Positions 45,263 through 54,187 of a stretch of DNA of 64,000 nt are shown one piece after another. Source of the DNA: an uncultured Cryomorphaceae bacterium (lineage in GTDB: Bacteria > Bacteroidota > Bacteroidia > Flavobacteriales > Schleiferiaceae). The stretch covers positions 1,318,068 through 1,382,067 of the forward strand of contig CAKZJV010000007.1 of assembly GCA_937120475.1 (NCBI GenBank). The letters run 5' to 3'. The notes beneath the pieces were generated by a model. That model saw only the letters and a list, made by a program, of their open reading frames with translations, had not been told where the DNA came from and did no database searches. Position 1 is the stretch's first letter. Each line of letters begins with the position of its first letter. A program made the position numbers and the translations under genes.

Positions 45263-46387
45263 ATGAAGTACTTACCCTTATTCTTGAGTATCGGTTTTTT
45301 AATGAGTGGAGCCTGGGCCTGTCAGCAGGCGACTGAATCCGGAGCGGAAGAAGAAGTTCAAAGCGACTCCACGGCTGTGGAAAGTAAGGCCAACAGCCTG
45401 CTTTTGCAGGGTGAAACCCATCTTAGGAATATCCGTCAATTGACCGATGGAGGGGATAACGCAGAGGCTTATTTTTCCTTTGATAATTCTATGGCCGTAT
45501 TTCAATCCAATTACCAGGATTGGGGCGTAGGCTGTGACCAGATTTTTTACTTTGATATTGCCCATGATAATCTCATGGCTAGGCCGCCCAAAATGTTGAG
45601 CACCGGCAAAGGGCGCACCACTTGCAGCTACTTTTTGCCTGGCGACTCTACTATAGTATACGCCAGCACTCACCTTGGTGGTGAAACCTGCCCGCCCGAA
45701 CCCGGCCGGGAGGAAGGTTACGTTTGGCCCATCTACCCCAGCTTCGATATTTTTACAGCCGACCTTAACGGCAATATCACCGGCCAGTTGACCAACGCAC
45801 CGGGCTATGATGCAGAAGCCACCGTTTCACCACAAGGCGATAAGATTGTATTTACTTCCACCCGCTCCGGTGACCTGGAATTATGGACCATGAACATTGA
45901 TGGGTCGGATAAAAAGCAGGTTACCACCGGCCTGGGCTACGATGGCGGGGCCTTCTTTTCACCAGATGGTACTAAACTGATCTTCCGTGCTTCCCGCCCA
46001 AAAACCGAAGCGGACCAAAAAGAGTACAAGGATTTACTGGCCAAAGGCTTGGTGAAACCCACTAATATGGAACTTTACGTTTGTAATGTAGATGGTAGCG
46101 AATTACGGCAGATTACCCAATTGGGCAATGCTAACTGGGCGCCCTTCTTCCACCCTTCCGGTGAAAAAGTGATCTTCTCCTCCAATCATAAATCCGAAAG
46201 AGGCTTTCCATTTAACCTGTTCATGATCAACCTGGACGGTACCGGTTTGGAGCAAATTACTTTCGATGAGCAGTTTGATAGTTTCCCGATGTTCAGTTAC
46301 GATGGCAAAAAGCTGATCTTTTCTTCCAACCGCAACAACGGTGGAACCCGTAACACCAATTTGTTTATCGCGGATTGGGTGGAGTAA
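45263..46387 (+). CDS. TolB-like PD40 beta-propeller lipoprotein
   Basis: A 374-residue lipoprotein, Cys20 in GAWAC. Propeller blades of PD40 type recur: AEATVSPQGDKIVFTSTRSGDLELWTM, GGAFFSPDGTKLIFRASRP, WAPFFHPSGEKVIFSSNHK, and FSYDGKKLIFSSNRNNG. Such periplasmic propellers bind proteins or peptides; this one has no extra catalytic domain. It starts 2 nt after yidD and is likely the last gene of the folE operon. Confidence 0.88.
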   Translation: MKYLPLFLSIGFLMSGAWACQQATESGAEEEVQSDSTAVESKANSLLLQGETHLRNIRQLTDGGDNAEAYFSFDNSMAVFQSNYQDWGVGCDQIFYFDIAHDNLMARPPKMLSTGKGRTTCSYFLPGDSTIVYASTHLGGETCPPEPGREEGYVWPIYPSFDIFTADLNGNITGQLTNAPGYDAEATVSPQGDKIVFTSTRSGDLELWTMNIDGSDKKQVTTGLGYDGGAFFSPDGTKLIFRASRPKTEADQKEYKDLLAKGLVKPTNMELYVCNVDGSELRQITQLGNANWAPFFHPSGEKVIFSSNHKSERGFPFNLFMINLDGTGLEQITFDEQFDSFPMFSYDGKKLIFSSNRNNGGTRNTNLFIADWVE

Positions 46388-46434
46388 AATGCTGGTGTTA
46401 TCCAAAGCAGATATTTAATTACTATTTTTGGATA

Positions 46435-46593
46435 ATGTTCCCCAATTCAGAGAATCCTGGAATTTCAAATAAGTATTCCATCCTTCCAGAGGTAGCAGAA
46501 CTGCGTGGTGTTTTTAAGCACGGGAAACCGGATAAACGGAATTATAAGATCCGGCTTGAAGAGGCTCTTACAGAAAAATACCGGTCTATTTAG
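46435..46593 (+). CDS. Possible small protein of 52 residues
   Basis: From the ATG at 46435 the frame gives MFPNSENPGISNKYSILPE to LEEALTEKYRSI, polar and charged, with no signal or membrane segment. An earlier ATG at 46375 would overlap the lipoprotein end. Its 3' end overlaps the convergent methyltransferase by 8 nt. A promoter-like TATTTTTG at 46423-46430 ends only 4 nt before it, too close for a start upstream of the ATG. I am unsure it is a gene. Confidence 0.4.
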   Translation: MFPNSENPGISNKYSILPEVAELRGVFKHGKPDKRNYKIRLEEALTEKYRSI

Positions 46594-47356
46594 TGCATAC
46601 GTACAAAACCTCCCCCTCTGGTAAACGATAGCGATCGAACATCTCGGGGCTTAACTTTTCAGAATAATCTACCGGGGTGACTTTAAAGCCGGCCGCTTTC
46701 AGGCGATCGGGATAGTCCTGTCCATACATGCGTACGTGATCATACTGGCCAAAACGCCTCTTTCGCTCCTCCGGGTCTTGCAGTGAAGGATCTTCATCGG
46801 TTTTTTCCATGGTTGGGTCCAAAGGCACCTGCATAATGGCCAGGCCTCCCGGCTTTAAAACCCTGCGTAACTCACGCATGCATTGCAGGTCATCGATAAC
46901 ATGCTCTAAAACATGATTGCAAAAAACCACGTCAAAAGTATGGTCATCAAACTGTATGTTGTGGATATCCATCTTTACATCGGCAATGGGAGAATCCAGG
47001 TCGGCTGTGAGGTAGTTCAGATTTTTCATTTTACGGAAACGCGCGTAAAAACCCTGTTCGGGGGCTACGTGCAACACCTTGTGCCGGGCCGTAAAGAAGT
47101 CGGTTTCCTCCTTGAGGTACAACCAAAGCAGGCGGTGCCTTTCCAGCGACATGCTTCCCGGAGCCAGGGCGTTTTCACGCTGCCTGCCTTCGTAACCGTA
47201 CGGCAGTAATTTTTTATACGTACGCCCGTCAATCGGGTCTTCGTAACGATCACCGGCATACATCCTGGCCAAAACGGGCCGTACGGCATAACTTAGCCGT
47301 ATCAACATGGGTCTTGGTATTACCTTCAATGCCAGGCGAAAAACGGACTTGATCAT
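46586..47356 (-). CDS. Class I SAM-dependent methyltransferase
   Basis: A 256-residue methyltransferase of the Methyltransf_11/UbiE-like type: VLHVAPEQGFYARF (a degenerate motif I), DIHNIQFDDHTFDVVFCNHVLEHV, and RVLKPGGLAIMQVPL. The N-terminal 60 residues are an extra helical part. Motif I lacks the usual GxGxG, so the SAM site is divergent. It overlaps map by 4 nt and ends the gpmI-HAD-map operon. The substrate is unknown. Confidence 0.85.
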   Translation of the reverse strand: MIKSVFRLALKVIPRPMLIRLSYAVRPVLARMYAGDRYEDPIDGRTYKKLLPYGYEGRQRENALAPGSMSLERHRLLWLYLKEETDFFTARHKVLHVAPEQGFYARFRKMKNLNYLTADLDSPIADVKMDIHNIQFDDHTFDVVFCNHVLEHVIDDLQCMRELRRVLKPGGLAIMQVPLDPTMEKTDEDPSLQDPEERKRRFGQYDHVRMYGQDYPDRLKAAGFKVTPVDYSEKLSPEMFDRYRLPEGEVLYVCTK

Positions 47357-48138
47357 AGCGTTTCGGTTATACCCAGTGCTTCATAAATATAATCGAAGGT
47401 GGAGAGAATGTCCGGCTCTCCGTTCACAATGGCTACATCATGCTCAAAATGGGCGGCCGGTTTACCGTCAACGGTATTAATGGTCCAGCCGTCACCCAGT
47501 TGTTTAATGCGATGCGTTCCCATGGTAATCATGGGTTCAATGGCAATTACCAAACCTTCCTGGAATTTTTTACCCCGGCCCTGGCGTCCATAATTGGGCA
47601 CCTGGGGATCTTCGTGCATACTGGTGCCCAAACCGTGACCTACCAATTCACGCACCACACCATAACTATGATCTTCAGCGTGTTTCTGGATGGCATAGCT
47701 CAAATCACCCATACGGTTACCCGTTCGCAACTGTTCAATGCCTTTGTACAGGCACTCTTTGGTTACTTTCAATAACTGCTTCACTTCCGGATCTACCTCC
47801 CCTACTTCAAAAGTGTAGGCATGGTCGCCATAATAACCGTTCAGGATAGCCCCACAATCAATACTTACAATATCACCGTCTTCCAGCGGCTTTTCGATAG
47901 GCAGTCCGTGCACTACAGTTTCATTTCTTGAAATCAACAGCGTACTGGGACAATCGTATAGACCCAGAAAACCCGGTATGGCTCCCTGGTCGCGTATAAA
48001 TTCCTCGGCCATTTTATCGAGTTGGGTGGGTACCGCTCCCGGTTTAATTTCAGAGGCCAGCATACCCAAGGTACGGCTAACTACCTGGGCCGCCTGGCGC
48101 ATTAATTCAATCTCTTCCCTGCTTTTGTACTTTATCAA
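47353..48138 (-). CDS. map: Methionine aminopeptidase, type I
   Basis: A 261-residue enzyme that removes the initiator methionine. The five metal ligands are visible: two Asp in SIDCGAILNGYYGDHAY, His in GHGLGTSMHEDPQVPNYG, Glu in AIEPMITMG, and Glu in HFEHDVAIV. Type I length, with no zinc-finger extension. It overlaps both flanking genes by 4 nt. Confidence 0.97.
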   Translation of the reverse strand: MIKYKSREEIELMRQAAQVVSRTLGMLASEIKPGAVPTQLDKMAEEFIRDQGAIPGFLGLYDCPSTLLISRNETVVHGLPIEKPLEDGDIVSIDCGAILNGYYGDHAYTFEVGEVDPEVKQLLKVTKECLYKGIEQLRTGNRMGDLSYAIQKHAEDHSYGVVRELVGHGLGTSMHEDPQVPNYGRQGRGKKFQEGLVIAIEPMITMGTHRIKQLGDGWTINTVDGKPAAHFEHDVAIVNGEPDILSTFDYIYEALGITETL

Positions 48139-48554
48139 AATCTAAATAATCCTTTTCGTTTTTTCTTTTCTTGAGCGGGGGCATCTTCGCTCCACTCTTC
48201 ACCGTTTAGCATTTGGTACACCTTGCCCCATCCGGGAAAGCCACCCACGTTGCGGTCATCAATAAACCAATCGGCATTCACTTTTCGGCTGGCCTTGGCA
48301 GGGTCAAATTCTTCTTCGGAAAAACTGGCATTTACCGCGTAAAACTCAATGCCATTTTCTGCGCAAAAGTCCACCGCCTCTTTTAACTTTTGTCCATAGC
48401 GATAGGTCCATAATATCAGGCGGTGCCCGTCCTTTTGAAGCTTCTTAAGAGTATCAAAGGCAAAGAGCATGGGTTTACCAATGTCCGGGTATCTATCTTC
48501 CACTATGGTACCGTCAAAGTCAACGGCAATAATCTTTGAATTTTCATTTATCAT
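48135..48554 (-). CDS. HAD-like hydrolase, BT0820 type
   Basis: A 139-residue HAD-superfamily protein, start MINENSKIIAVDFDGTIVED with the nucleophile motif DFDGT and the acidic C-terminal motif in NADWFIDDRN. Short members of this type lack a cap domain; the Bacteroides BT0820 structure is the reference. Phosphatase activity is likely, with unknown substrate. It overlaps gpmI by 11 nt and map by 4 nt. Confidence 0.88.
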   Translation of the reverse strand: MINENSKIIAVDFDGTIVEDRYPDIGKPMLFAFDTLKKLQKDGHRLILWTYRYGQKLKEAVDFCAENGIEFYAVNASFSEEEFDPAKASRKVNADWFIDDRNVGGFPGWGKVYQMLNGEEWSEDAPAQEKKKRKGLFRF

Positions 48555-50061
48555 AGGTCAACAATGATTTTCCGGTCATTTCTTTAGGTTTTTTTATATC
48601 CATCCTATGCAGAATGGTTGGTGCAATATCGCCTAAAATTCCGTTTTGCAAACCCGCTTCATAATCCTCACTTACAAAAAAGAAAGGTACCGGCTGGGTG
48701 GTATGTGCAGTATTGGGTGAACCGTCCGGGTTGATCATGCAATCGGAGTTACCGTGGTCGGCTATAATCAAAAAGGTGTAGCCTTGCTTTAACCCGGCCT
48801 GTACCACATCGCGTGTACAGCTATCTACAGTTTCACAGGCTTTTATGGCCGCTTCCATATTACCGGTATGCCCAACCATATCGGGGTTGGCAAAGTTCAG
48901 GCATATAAAGTCCACCTCTGCTTTTTCCAACTCGGGGATAATGGCATCACGAATATCATAGGCACTCATTTCCGGTTGCAGATCGTAAGTAGCCACTTTG
49001 GGTGAAGGGCATAAAATACGTTGCTCGCCTTCAAACTCCTGCTCACGCCCCCCGGAAAAGAAAAAGGTTACGTGGGGGTATTTTTCAGTTTCGGCAATGC
49101 GTATTTGTGTTTTACCGGCATTGGAAAGCACCTCACCCAGGGTTTGGCTGAGGTTGTCTTTTTCATAAATCACCTGAATGCCTTTAAAACTATCGTCATA
49201 GCGGGTCATCGTTACGTAGTGCAGGTTTAGCTTTTGCATATCCTGTTCCGGGAAATCCTTTTGGGTAAGGGCCATGGTAATTTGCCGTCCCCGATCCGTA
49301 CGGAAGTTGAAACAGATGACCACATCGCCTTCTTCTACCTTTCCTTGCGGATCAATAAGCGCGGGTTTGATGAACTCATCGGTAATACCTTCCTGGTAAG
49401 AGGATTGTATAGCTTCCTCAGCCGTATCAAACTTCTCACCTTTGCCCTTTACCAAAAGGTCATAAGCCAGCTTTACCCGTTCCCAGCGGTTATCACGGTC
49501 CATAGCATAATAACGGCCGATAACGGTGGCTATTTTACCAGTGGTTTGCGAAAGGTGCTGTTCCATTTCTGCGGTGTAAGCCAACCCACCCTTGGGGTCG
49601 GTATCGCGGCCATCGGTAAAAACGTGTACATAAACTTCTTTGATTTCTTCGTCAGCGGCTGCCGAGCATATCCCCTTTAAATGATCAATATGGGAATGCA
49701 CCCCACCATCCGAAAGCAGACCCATAAGGTGAACCTTCTTTCCATTTTGCCGGGCGTACTGCAGTGCCTCTTTCAAGGTTTTTTCACGGGCCAGGGAACC
49801 ATCTTTTACCGCCAGATTGATCTTTACCAAGTCCTGGTACACCACGCGCCCTGCGCCCAGGTTCATGTGGCCTACTTCGCTGTTGCCCATCTGTCCTTCC
49901 GGCAGACCCACGGCCAGGCCAGAAGCTTCCAGGCGCGCGTTGGGATAGTTGTGGTACAGGGAATCTATAAAAGGGGTGTTGGCCCGGTCAATAGCGGATA
50001 CCTCAGGGTTTTTGGCAATACCCCAACCATCCAGTATAATCAATGCGGTTTTATGGCTCAT
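48544..50061 (-). CDS. gpmI: Phosphoglycerate mutase, 2,3-bisphosphoglycerate-independent
   Basis: A 505-residue iPGM interconverting 3- and 2-phosphoglycerate in glycolysis and gluconeogenesis. The catalytic Ser is in EGQMGNSEVGHMNLGAG; metal motifs include LIILDGWG at the start and ADHGNSDCMI and NTAHTTQPVPFF near the end. The open frame extends 22 codons upstream, but the family start MSHKTALIILDGWG at 50061 fits. It begins the operon gpmI-HAD-map-methyltransferase. Confidence 0.97.
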   Translation of the reverse strand: MSHKTALIILDGWGIAKNPEVSAIDRANTPFIDSLYHNYPNARLEASGLAVGLPEGQMGNSEVGHMNLGAGRVVYQDLVKINLAVKDGSLAREKTLKEALQYARQNGKKVHLMGLLSDGGVHSHIDHLKGICSAAADEEIKEVYVHVFTDGRDTDPKGGLAYTAEMEQHLSQTTGKIATVIGRYYAMDRDNRWERVKLAYDLLVKGKGEKFDTAEEAIQSSYQEGITDEFIKPALIDPQGKVEEGDVVICFNFRTDRGRQITMALTQKDFPEQDMQKLNLHYVTMTRYDDSFKGIQVIYEKDNLSQTLGEVLSNAGKTQIRIAETEKYPHVTFFFSGGREQEFEGEQRILCPSPKVATYDLQPEMSAYDIRDAIIPELEKAEVDFICLNFANPDMVGHTGNMEAAIKACETVDSCTRDVVQAGLKQGYTFLIIADHGNSDCMINPDGSPNTAHTTQPVPFFFVSEDYEAGLQNGILGDIAPTILHRMDIKKPKEMTGKSLLTYDK

Positions 50062-50201
50062 CGGTAAAAAAATAGTCCCGCTACAGCGGGAAAATGCAAA
50101 GATACTCAATCGGATAGAGAGCACCACGTCCTCTGCCCCACCGGTACAACCCTGCTTAAAAAAACATTTACCTTCGCATCCGTTTAATAAACCTTAACCG
50201 G

Positions 50202-51233
50202 ATGTTATTTAAAGCCAATTTTTGGGTGGTATTGTTCACCCTTGCCAGTTTTTTCAGCCAGGCGCAAAAGTTCTACGAATTAGAAATGAACCTCAACGAT
50301 CCCCCGGAGATCGTAAACCGCAAATTCTATATCCATAAAGTGGTAGATAAACGTACCAGCACTTTTAAGGTGGGTACGGTACAAACCGGGCTGTTGAACC
50401 ACAAAAGGCCCGCAAAATTCCAAAACGGCTTGGCCACAGATATTGAATACTACCTGGAAACCACCCTACCCAACGAGATGGACATGGTTCCGTTAAGTCT
50501 TATTATAGAAGAGTTGGAAATAAGTGAGAAAACCAATTTTACCAGTGAGTATGCTGTGGCTCATATCAAGGCCAGCTTTTATTTTGAAGATCGTTTGATT
50601 TACTCCTGTGAAGGAAAAACTCAGCGTTCCGCCATGGATGTTACCATGTACCACGAAGATAATATCCGGGTTTTACTGCAAAACTGCATGAATGAAATGC
50701 AAAGCTCCAGGGCATTCAAGGAAATTTGGGCTTCCTACTCACCCGGGCCTTATGTAGTGAATGATGAACGGGAAAAGCAAAATACCGATACCGAAACGCC
50801 CTTATCCAACGATAAGGTTCTGCAGCCCCAGTTTTACAAGAACCGAAATATTGTGGCCATTGGCTACCAGATAGGTGGCTGGAACCTGATCGGCATTAAT
50901 TACGAATTGCGGGCTACCGATTACCTGGGTATCCATTTTGGAGTGGGATTTATCGGTTATACGACCGGTCTCAAATTCCATTTTGGCAAAGAAAAGAACA
51001 GCCCTTTTATCAACCTTAGTTATAAAGACGGTGGGTTCGGACTTCTTTCCACCCTGGGTGCCGAATATGGTGCGCGTATTCCCCTTTCCCCAAACCAGGA
51101 TGGCTTTGCGCTGCACCTGCAGGTAGGTATTGCCTCCATAATAGATATTGACCCGATTTTTGAAGCCACTCTTTATAACGGCAATCCCGCACCACCCGTA
51201 ATGCTTTCCATAGGCGGGGGATTCAGTTTTTAA
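50202..51233 (+). CDS. Secreted protein of unknown function
   Basis: A 343-residue exported protein with signal peptide MLFKANFWVVLFTLASFFSQAQ and no lipobox. The N-terminal half (about 25-185) has alternating strands and helices (VDKRTSTFKVGTVQTGLL, IIEELEISEKTNF). The C-terminal third (about 210-343) has strands and Gly/Pro turns and ends GGGFSF, as in an outer-membrane barrel. No family is recognised. It may be an eight-strand barrel fused to a periplasmic domain. Confidence 0.72.
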   Translation: MLFKANFWVVLFTLASFFSQAQKFYELEMNLNDPPEIVNRKFYIHKVVDKRTSTFKVGTVQTGLLNHKRPAKFQNGLATDIEYYLETTLPNEMDMVPLSLIIEELEISEKTNFTSEYAVAHIKASFYFEDRLIYSCEGKTQRSAMDVTMYHEDNIRVLLQNCMNEMQSSRAFKEIWASYSPGPYVVNDEREKQNTDTETPLSNDKVLQPQFYKNRNIVAIGYQIGGWNLIGINYELRATDYLGIHFGVGFIGYTTGLKFHFGKEKNSPFINLSYKDGGFGLLSTLGAEYGARIPLSPNQDGFALHLQVGIASIIDIDPIFEATLYNGNPAPPVMLSIGGGFSF

Positions 51234-51372
51234 GGATAAGACTAAAAATTCGATTTACGGAATTACTAAGGGCTTGCCCTGGTCTCTTGTTCTTTTTCCA
51301 AATCACAGGTTTAAGGCCTCCGGCATCAACTGGCCAAAAAAGTAGTAAACCGACTTCTATTTTTAGTAAGCG

Positions 51373-51405
51373 TTTGATATGGAGCACCAAAAGCTTATAA
51401 ATTTG
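51373..51405 (+). promoter_or_regulatory. Promoter of the 51428 lipoprotein gene
   Basis: TTTG (51373-51376), a 21-nt spacer and TAAATTTG (51398-51405) match the consensus fully. Start near 51411. Confidence 0.7.
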
Positions 51406-51427
51406 GGGTTAACCAAACTTTACAATC

Positions 51428-52156
51428 ATGATCCGAAGCTTCATACTCCTGGCCTGCCTTGGGCTATTAAGTAGCTGTGGCACCCGCTTTCCTAATTCAA
51501 CCGGCAGCACCCAGGCAGAACAATACCAAAACGCCATTGCCAATGCCATGTCACCGGAACCAGATAAGATAGTGCGTAACCTCATCCCCATTACCCGCAG
51601 CAACTCCTACCTCACCTGGAAAAATTTTGATGGGGAAGATTATGTGCTGGTCGTAAGCTGGAAGGGTAACGATTCTATTTACCGCCCGTACCTGGATTCG
51701 GCTTTTTTTCCTACTCAAAAATGGCCGATATGGATCAGCGCATCACCGGAACTGAAAATGCGAATGGAGAGTGAAACCTATGCCGATACCAACCTGCGGC
51801 TTTTGCAGTTACTGGGTTTACCGCCTAACGCCAGTTATAACTACTTTATAGAGTTTTGGGTAAGGCCGAAAGACCTTTTCCGACCCTGCCCCGATGCGGA
51901 AATTACCGATCAACAATGTGCCTTATGTTTTCCGAAAAGTGCTACGCAGGCCCATCAAGACTGGATCAATGGTAATCGTATCAGCCGTTATTATAACTGT
52001 GAATTATACGATAAATACCCCTGGACCCAGTTGGGTTATACCTACGATTGGGACCCGGCCAACCCGCGCCACGTGGGCTTAAGCGAATTTGTAATCGGGC
52101 CCAACGCTTTTATCAAGGTGAATGCTATTTATACCACGCAGGAATATCTGCGCTAA
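51428..52156 (+). CDS. Lipoprotein of unknown function
   Basis: A 242-residue lipoprotein: MIRSFILLACLGLLSSC with Cys17 as the lipid site. The body is rich in aromatic residues and Asp. Four cysteines besides the lipobox appear near the end, in RPCPDAEITDQQCALCFP and YYNCELYDKYPW, probably disulfide-bonded in the periplasm. There is no recognisable domain. A strong promoter lies upstream; the next lipoprotein starts 37 nt downstream. Confidence 0.7.
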   Translation: MIRSFILLACLGLLSSCGTRFPNSTGSTQAEQYQNAIANAMSPEPDKIVRNLIPITRSNSYLTWKNFDGEDYVLVVSWKGNDSIYRPYLDSAFFPTQKWPIWISASPELKMRMESETYADTNLRLLQLLGLPPNASYNYFIEFWVRPKDLFRPCPDAEITDQQCALCFPKSATQAHQDWINGNRISRYYNCELYDKYPWTQLGYTYDWDPANPRHVGLSEFVIGPNAFIKVNAIYTTQEYLR

Positions 52157-52193
52157 AAGTGCGTTTACCGTACTTTAACACCAAAATCAAATT

Positions 52194-52649
52194 ATGGCCT
52201 TACCCCCGTTTTCAAAGCATGTTTACGCACCATTATGGCTGCTTATGCTATTTACCGCCTGTACCAAAAACAACACTATTAATGCTCCTGGTAACAACAT
52301 CAATCAAATTATGGCCGTGGTGAACGGAGAGGATTGGCAATCGGGGGTTAACAACACGGCTAATACCGGTATTGACCGCCAGGTATTTGCCCTAAGGCCG
52401 GATAGCAGTTCTATTCAGCTTTATTTTCCGCTTGATACGCTGGGGAGCTACGACCTGGCTACCGACTCCAGGGCAACGGTGGCTTACCGCAAAGGCAACG
52501 TACTTTGGAGCACCGAACTTTCGGGTAACCTCACCCTGCTGGAAAACAGCCCAAACACGCTGGAAGGTAACTTTTCAGCGGTTTTGGTATCGGTATTTAA
52601 CAGTGATACCGTGTTTATAGAGAACGGACACTTTACTTGGCGTTTCTGA
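52194..52649 (+). CDS. Small lipoprotein of unknown function
   Basis: A 151-residue lipoprotein with a long polar N-region before the signal helix, MALPPFSKHVYAPLWLLMLFTAC, lipobox Cys23. The mature part (about 128 residues) is a beta-rich domain with NGEDWQSG, VFALRPDSSSIQLYFPL and LEGNFSAVLVSVFNSDTVF. The style resembles the small calycin-like or DUF6252-like lipoproteins of Bacteroidota, but I cannot assign it. Confidence 0.65.
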   Translation: MALPPFSKHVYAPLWLLMLFTACTKNNTINAPGNNINQIMAVVNGEDWQSGVNNTANTGIDRQVFALRPDSSSIQLYFPLDTLGSYDLATDSRATVAYRKGNVLWSTELSGNLTLLENSPNTLEGNFSAVLVSVFNSDTVFIENGHFTWRF

Positions 52650-52735
52650 GTAACACGCATTCACTAAAAGTTAAAATAAGGTTAAGCCAAGCCTGATGGG
52701 CCTGGCTTGTTGTGCTTTTGTAACAACTTGTACAC

Positions 52736-53683
52736 ATGAAAATTTTGATCAGCCTTATACTAGCCTTATTAAGCAGCGGCTTATTCGCTCAGAAAAGCAC
52801 CTATGTGTACCGCAATCCCCAGGACAGATCCTTCAATTGCTACCTGAAAGTAGTACCGGAAAAGGGAGCGATCAAAGGGTTGATCATTCGTGATTTCAGC
52901 CGACTTCCCGACACCAGCCAGAAGAGTCCGTACCGATTGTTGGACCTGGCCCTGCAATCAGGGTTTATTACGGTGTACACCGTAAGTTCTCCCTTTTTCC
53001 CGGAGCTCTACTACGATGATAGCGGCCCGGCCTTGCTGGATGAAATGGTAAACGAAGTTCTTCAGGAACATCAAATTGAAGACAAGCCCGTCTTTATAGG
53101 TGGCATTTCCGCCAGTGGTACCCGTGCTCTACGCTACGCGCAATACTGTGCCAGCGGGAAATCCCTTTACGGAACTGTACTGTGCGGGGTGTTTGCCGTG
53201 GACCCTCCCCTGGATATCGAACGCTTTTACTACTCTGCCGAACGTATTGACCAACGTCAATTGGAAGGCAGCATGACGGAGGAGGCAGGATTGGTTTTAA
53301 AAGCTTTCCGCGAAAAAGTGGGTGGCACTCCGCAGCAGGTACCGGAAGCTTACGCTAAGGCCTCCGTTTATTCGCATCGCGATCCAGATATCGCTATGTT
53401 GAAAAAGCTCCTGAAAATCCCGATTATTATCTACCATGAACCGGATATGGACTGGTGGATACGCGAACGCAAAGCCGATTATTACGATATCAATGCCATA
53501 GACATTGTGGCTTTTGTGAACGAATTGAAAATACTGGGGCACCGTGACCTCAACCTGATTAATACCACCGGTAAGGGTTTTGACCGTCAGGGACAGCGAA
53601 AACCCCACTCATGGACTATAGTGGATGAGGAGGAACTGATGCAATGGATCGTTGAGCGCAGCCTTTCCTTTTCCGGTAACTGA
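52736..53683 (+). CDS. Secreted alpha/beta hydrolase-like protein
   Basis: A 315-residue exported protein with signal peptide MKILISLILALLSSGLFAQ. A nucleophile elbow GGISASGT (Ser125) follows a strand KPVFIGG, as in serine hydrolases. IPIIIYHEPDMDWW could supply the acid; the catalytic His may be in KPHSW near the end. It is of the size of esterase/peptidase hydrolases. The substrate is unknown. Confidence 0.65.
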   Translation: MKILISLILALLSSGLFAQKSTYVYRNPQDRSFNCYLKVVPEKGAIKGLIIRDFSRLPDTSQKSPYRLLDLALQSGFITVYTVSSPFFPELYYDDSGPALLDEMVNEVLQEHQIEDKPVFIGGISASGTRALRYAQYCASGKSLYGTVLCGVFAVDPPLDIERFYYSAERIDQRQLEGSMTEEAGLVLKAFREKVGGTPQQVPEAYAKASVYSHRDPDIAMLKKLLKIPIIIYHEPDMDWWIRERKADYYDINAIDIVAFVNELKILGHRDLNLINTTGKGFDRQGQRKPHSWTIVDEEELMQWIVERSLSFSGN

Positions 53684-53707
53684 TTCCCTCATACCAGTGG
53701 CAATTCC

Positions 53708-53715
53708 TAAATTTG
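53708..53715 (+). promoter_or_regulatory. Promoter -7 element for the SpoIIAA-like gene
   Basis: TAAATTTG matches TAnnTTTG, 22 nt before the ATG at 53738. No TTTG at -33. Confidence 0.4.
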
Positions 53716-53737
53716 TAGTGCTAAAATTTGCAGTCCC

Positions 53738-54121
53738 ATGCAGTGGTTCACGGCTTCCATGAATGTAGAGTTGAAGGAGGATGGTATTCTTCTTATCCAT
53801 CCACCCACGGATTTCAAAGGCCCGGAAACCATCGAATATGCCCGGGAAAATATTGATTTGCTGAGGAACGAGATTGGCATTGACCGTGTGTTGGGAATTA
53901 TTGCGCACATGCCTGCTCACTACGTAAATGCCGAAGCTTCCCGGCATTACCGGAAAAATGCCCCTCCAGTGCCTACGGCTATGGTGGCCGATTCCTTTTT
54001 TACCCGTATGATGGGGAATTTTTTACTGGCCCTCAACAGCCGGGAACGGCCCATGAAATTATTTGCCACCGAAGCAGAAGGGCGGCAGTGGGTAAGGGAA
54101 AAAGTAGCTTCCTCCCGCTAA
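53738..54121 (+). CDS. SpoIIAA/STAS-like small protein
   Basis: A 127-residue soluble protein with alternating strands and helices (VELKEDGILLIHPPTDFKGP, ARENIDLLRNEIGIDRVLGII, FFTRMMGNFLLALNSRE, LFATEAEGRQWVREKV). This pattern and the final ATEAEGRQWV turn fit the SpoIIAA-like/STAS fold of 'Lipid-binding STAS' proteins in Bacteroidota. No phosphorylatable Ser is placed as in anti-sigma antagonists, so I do not call it a sigma-factor regulator. Fold assignment is moderate. Confidence 0.55.
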   Translation: MQWFTASMNVELKEDGILLIHPPTDFKGPETIEYARENIDLLRNEIGIDRVLGIIAHMPAHYVNAEASRHYRKNAPPVPTAMVADSFFTRMMGNFLLALNSRERPMKLFATEAEGRQWVREKVASSR

Positions 54122-54187
54122 TTGTGGTTTGCTGCAAAGCGGTACCACCCTTACTTTTGACTTTCTAAATCCTAAATTCCCGAAATC

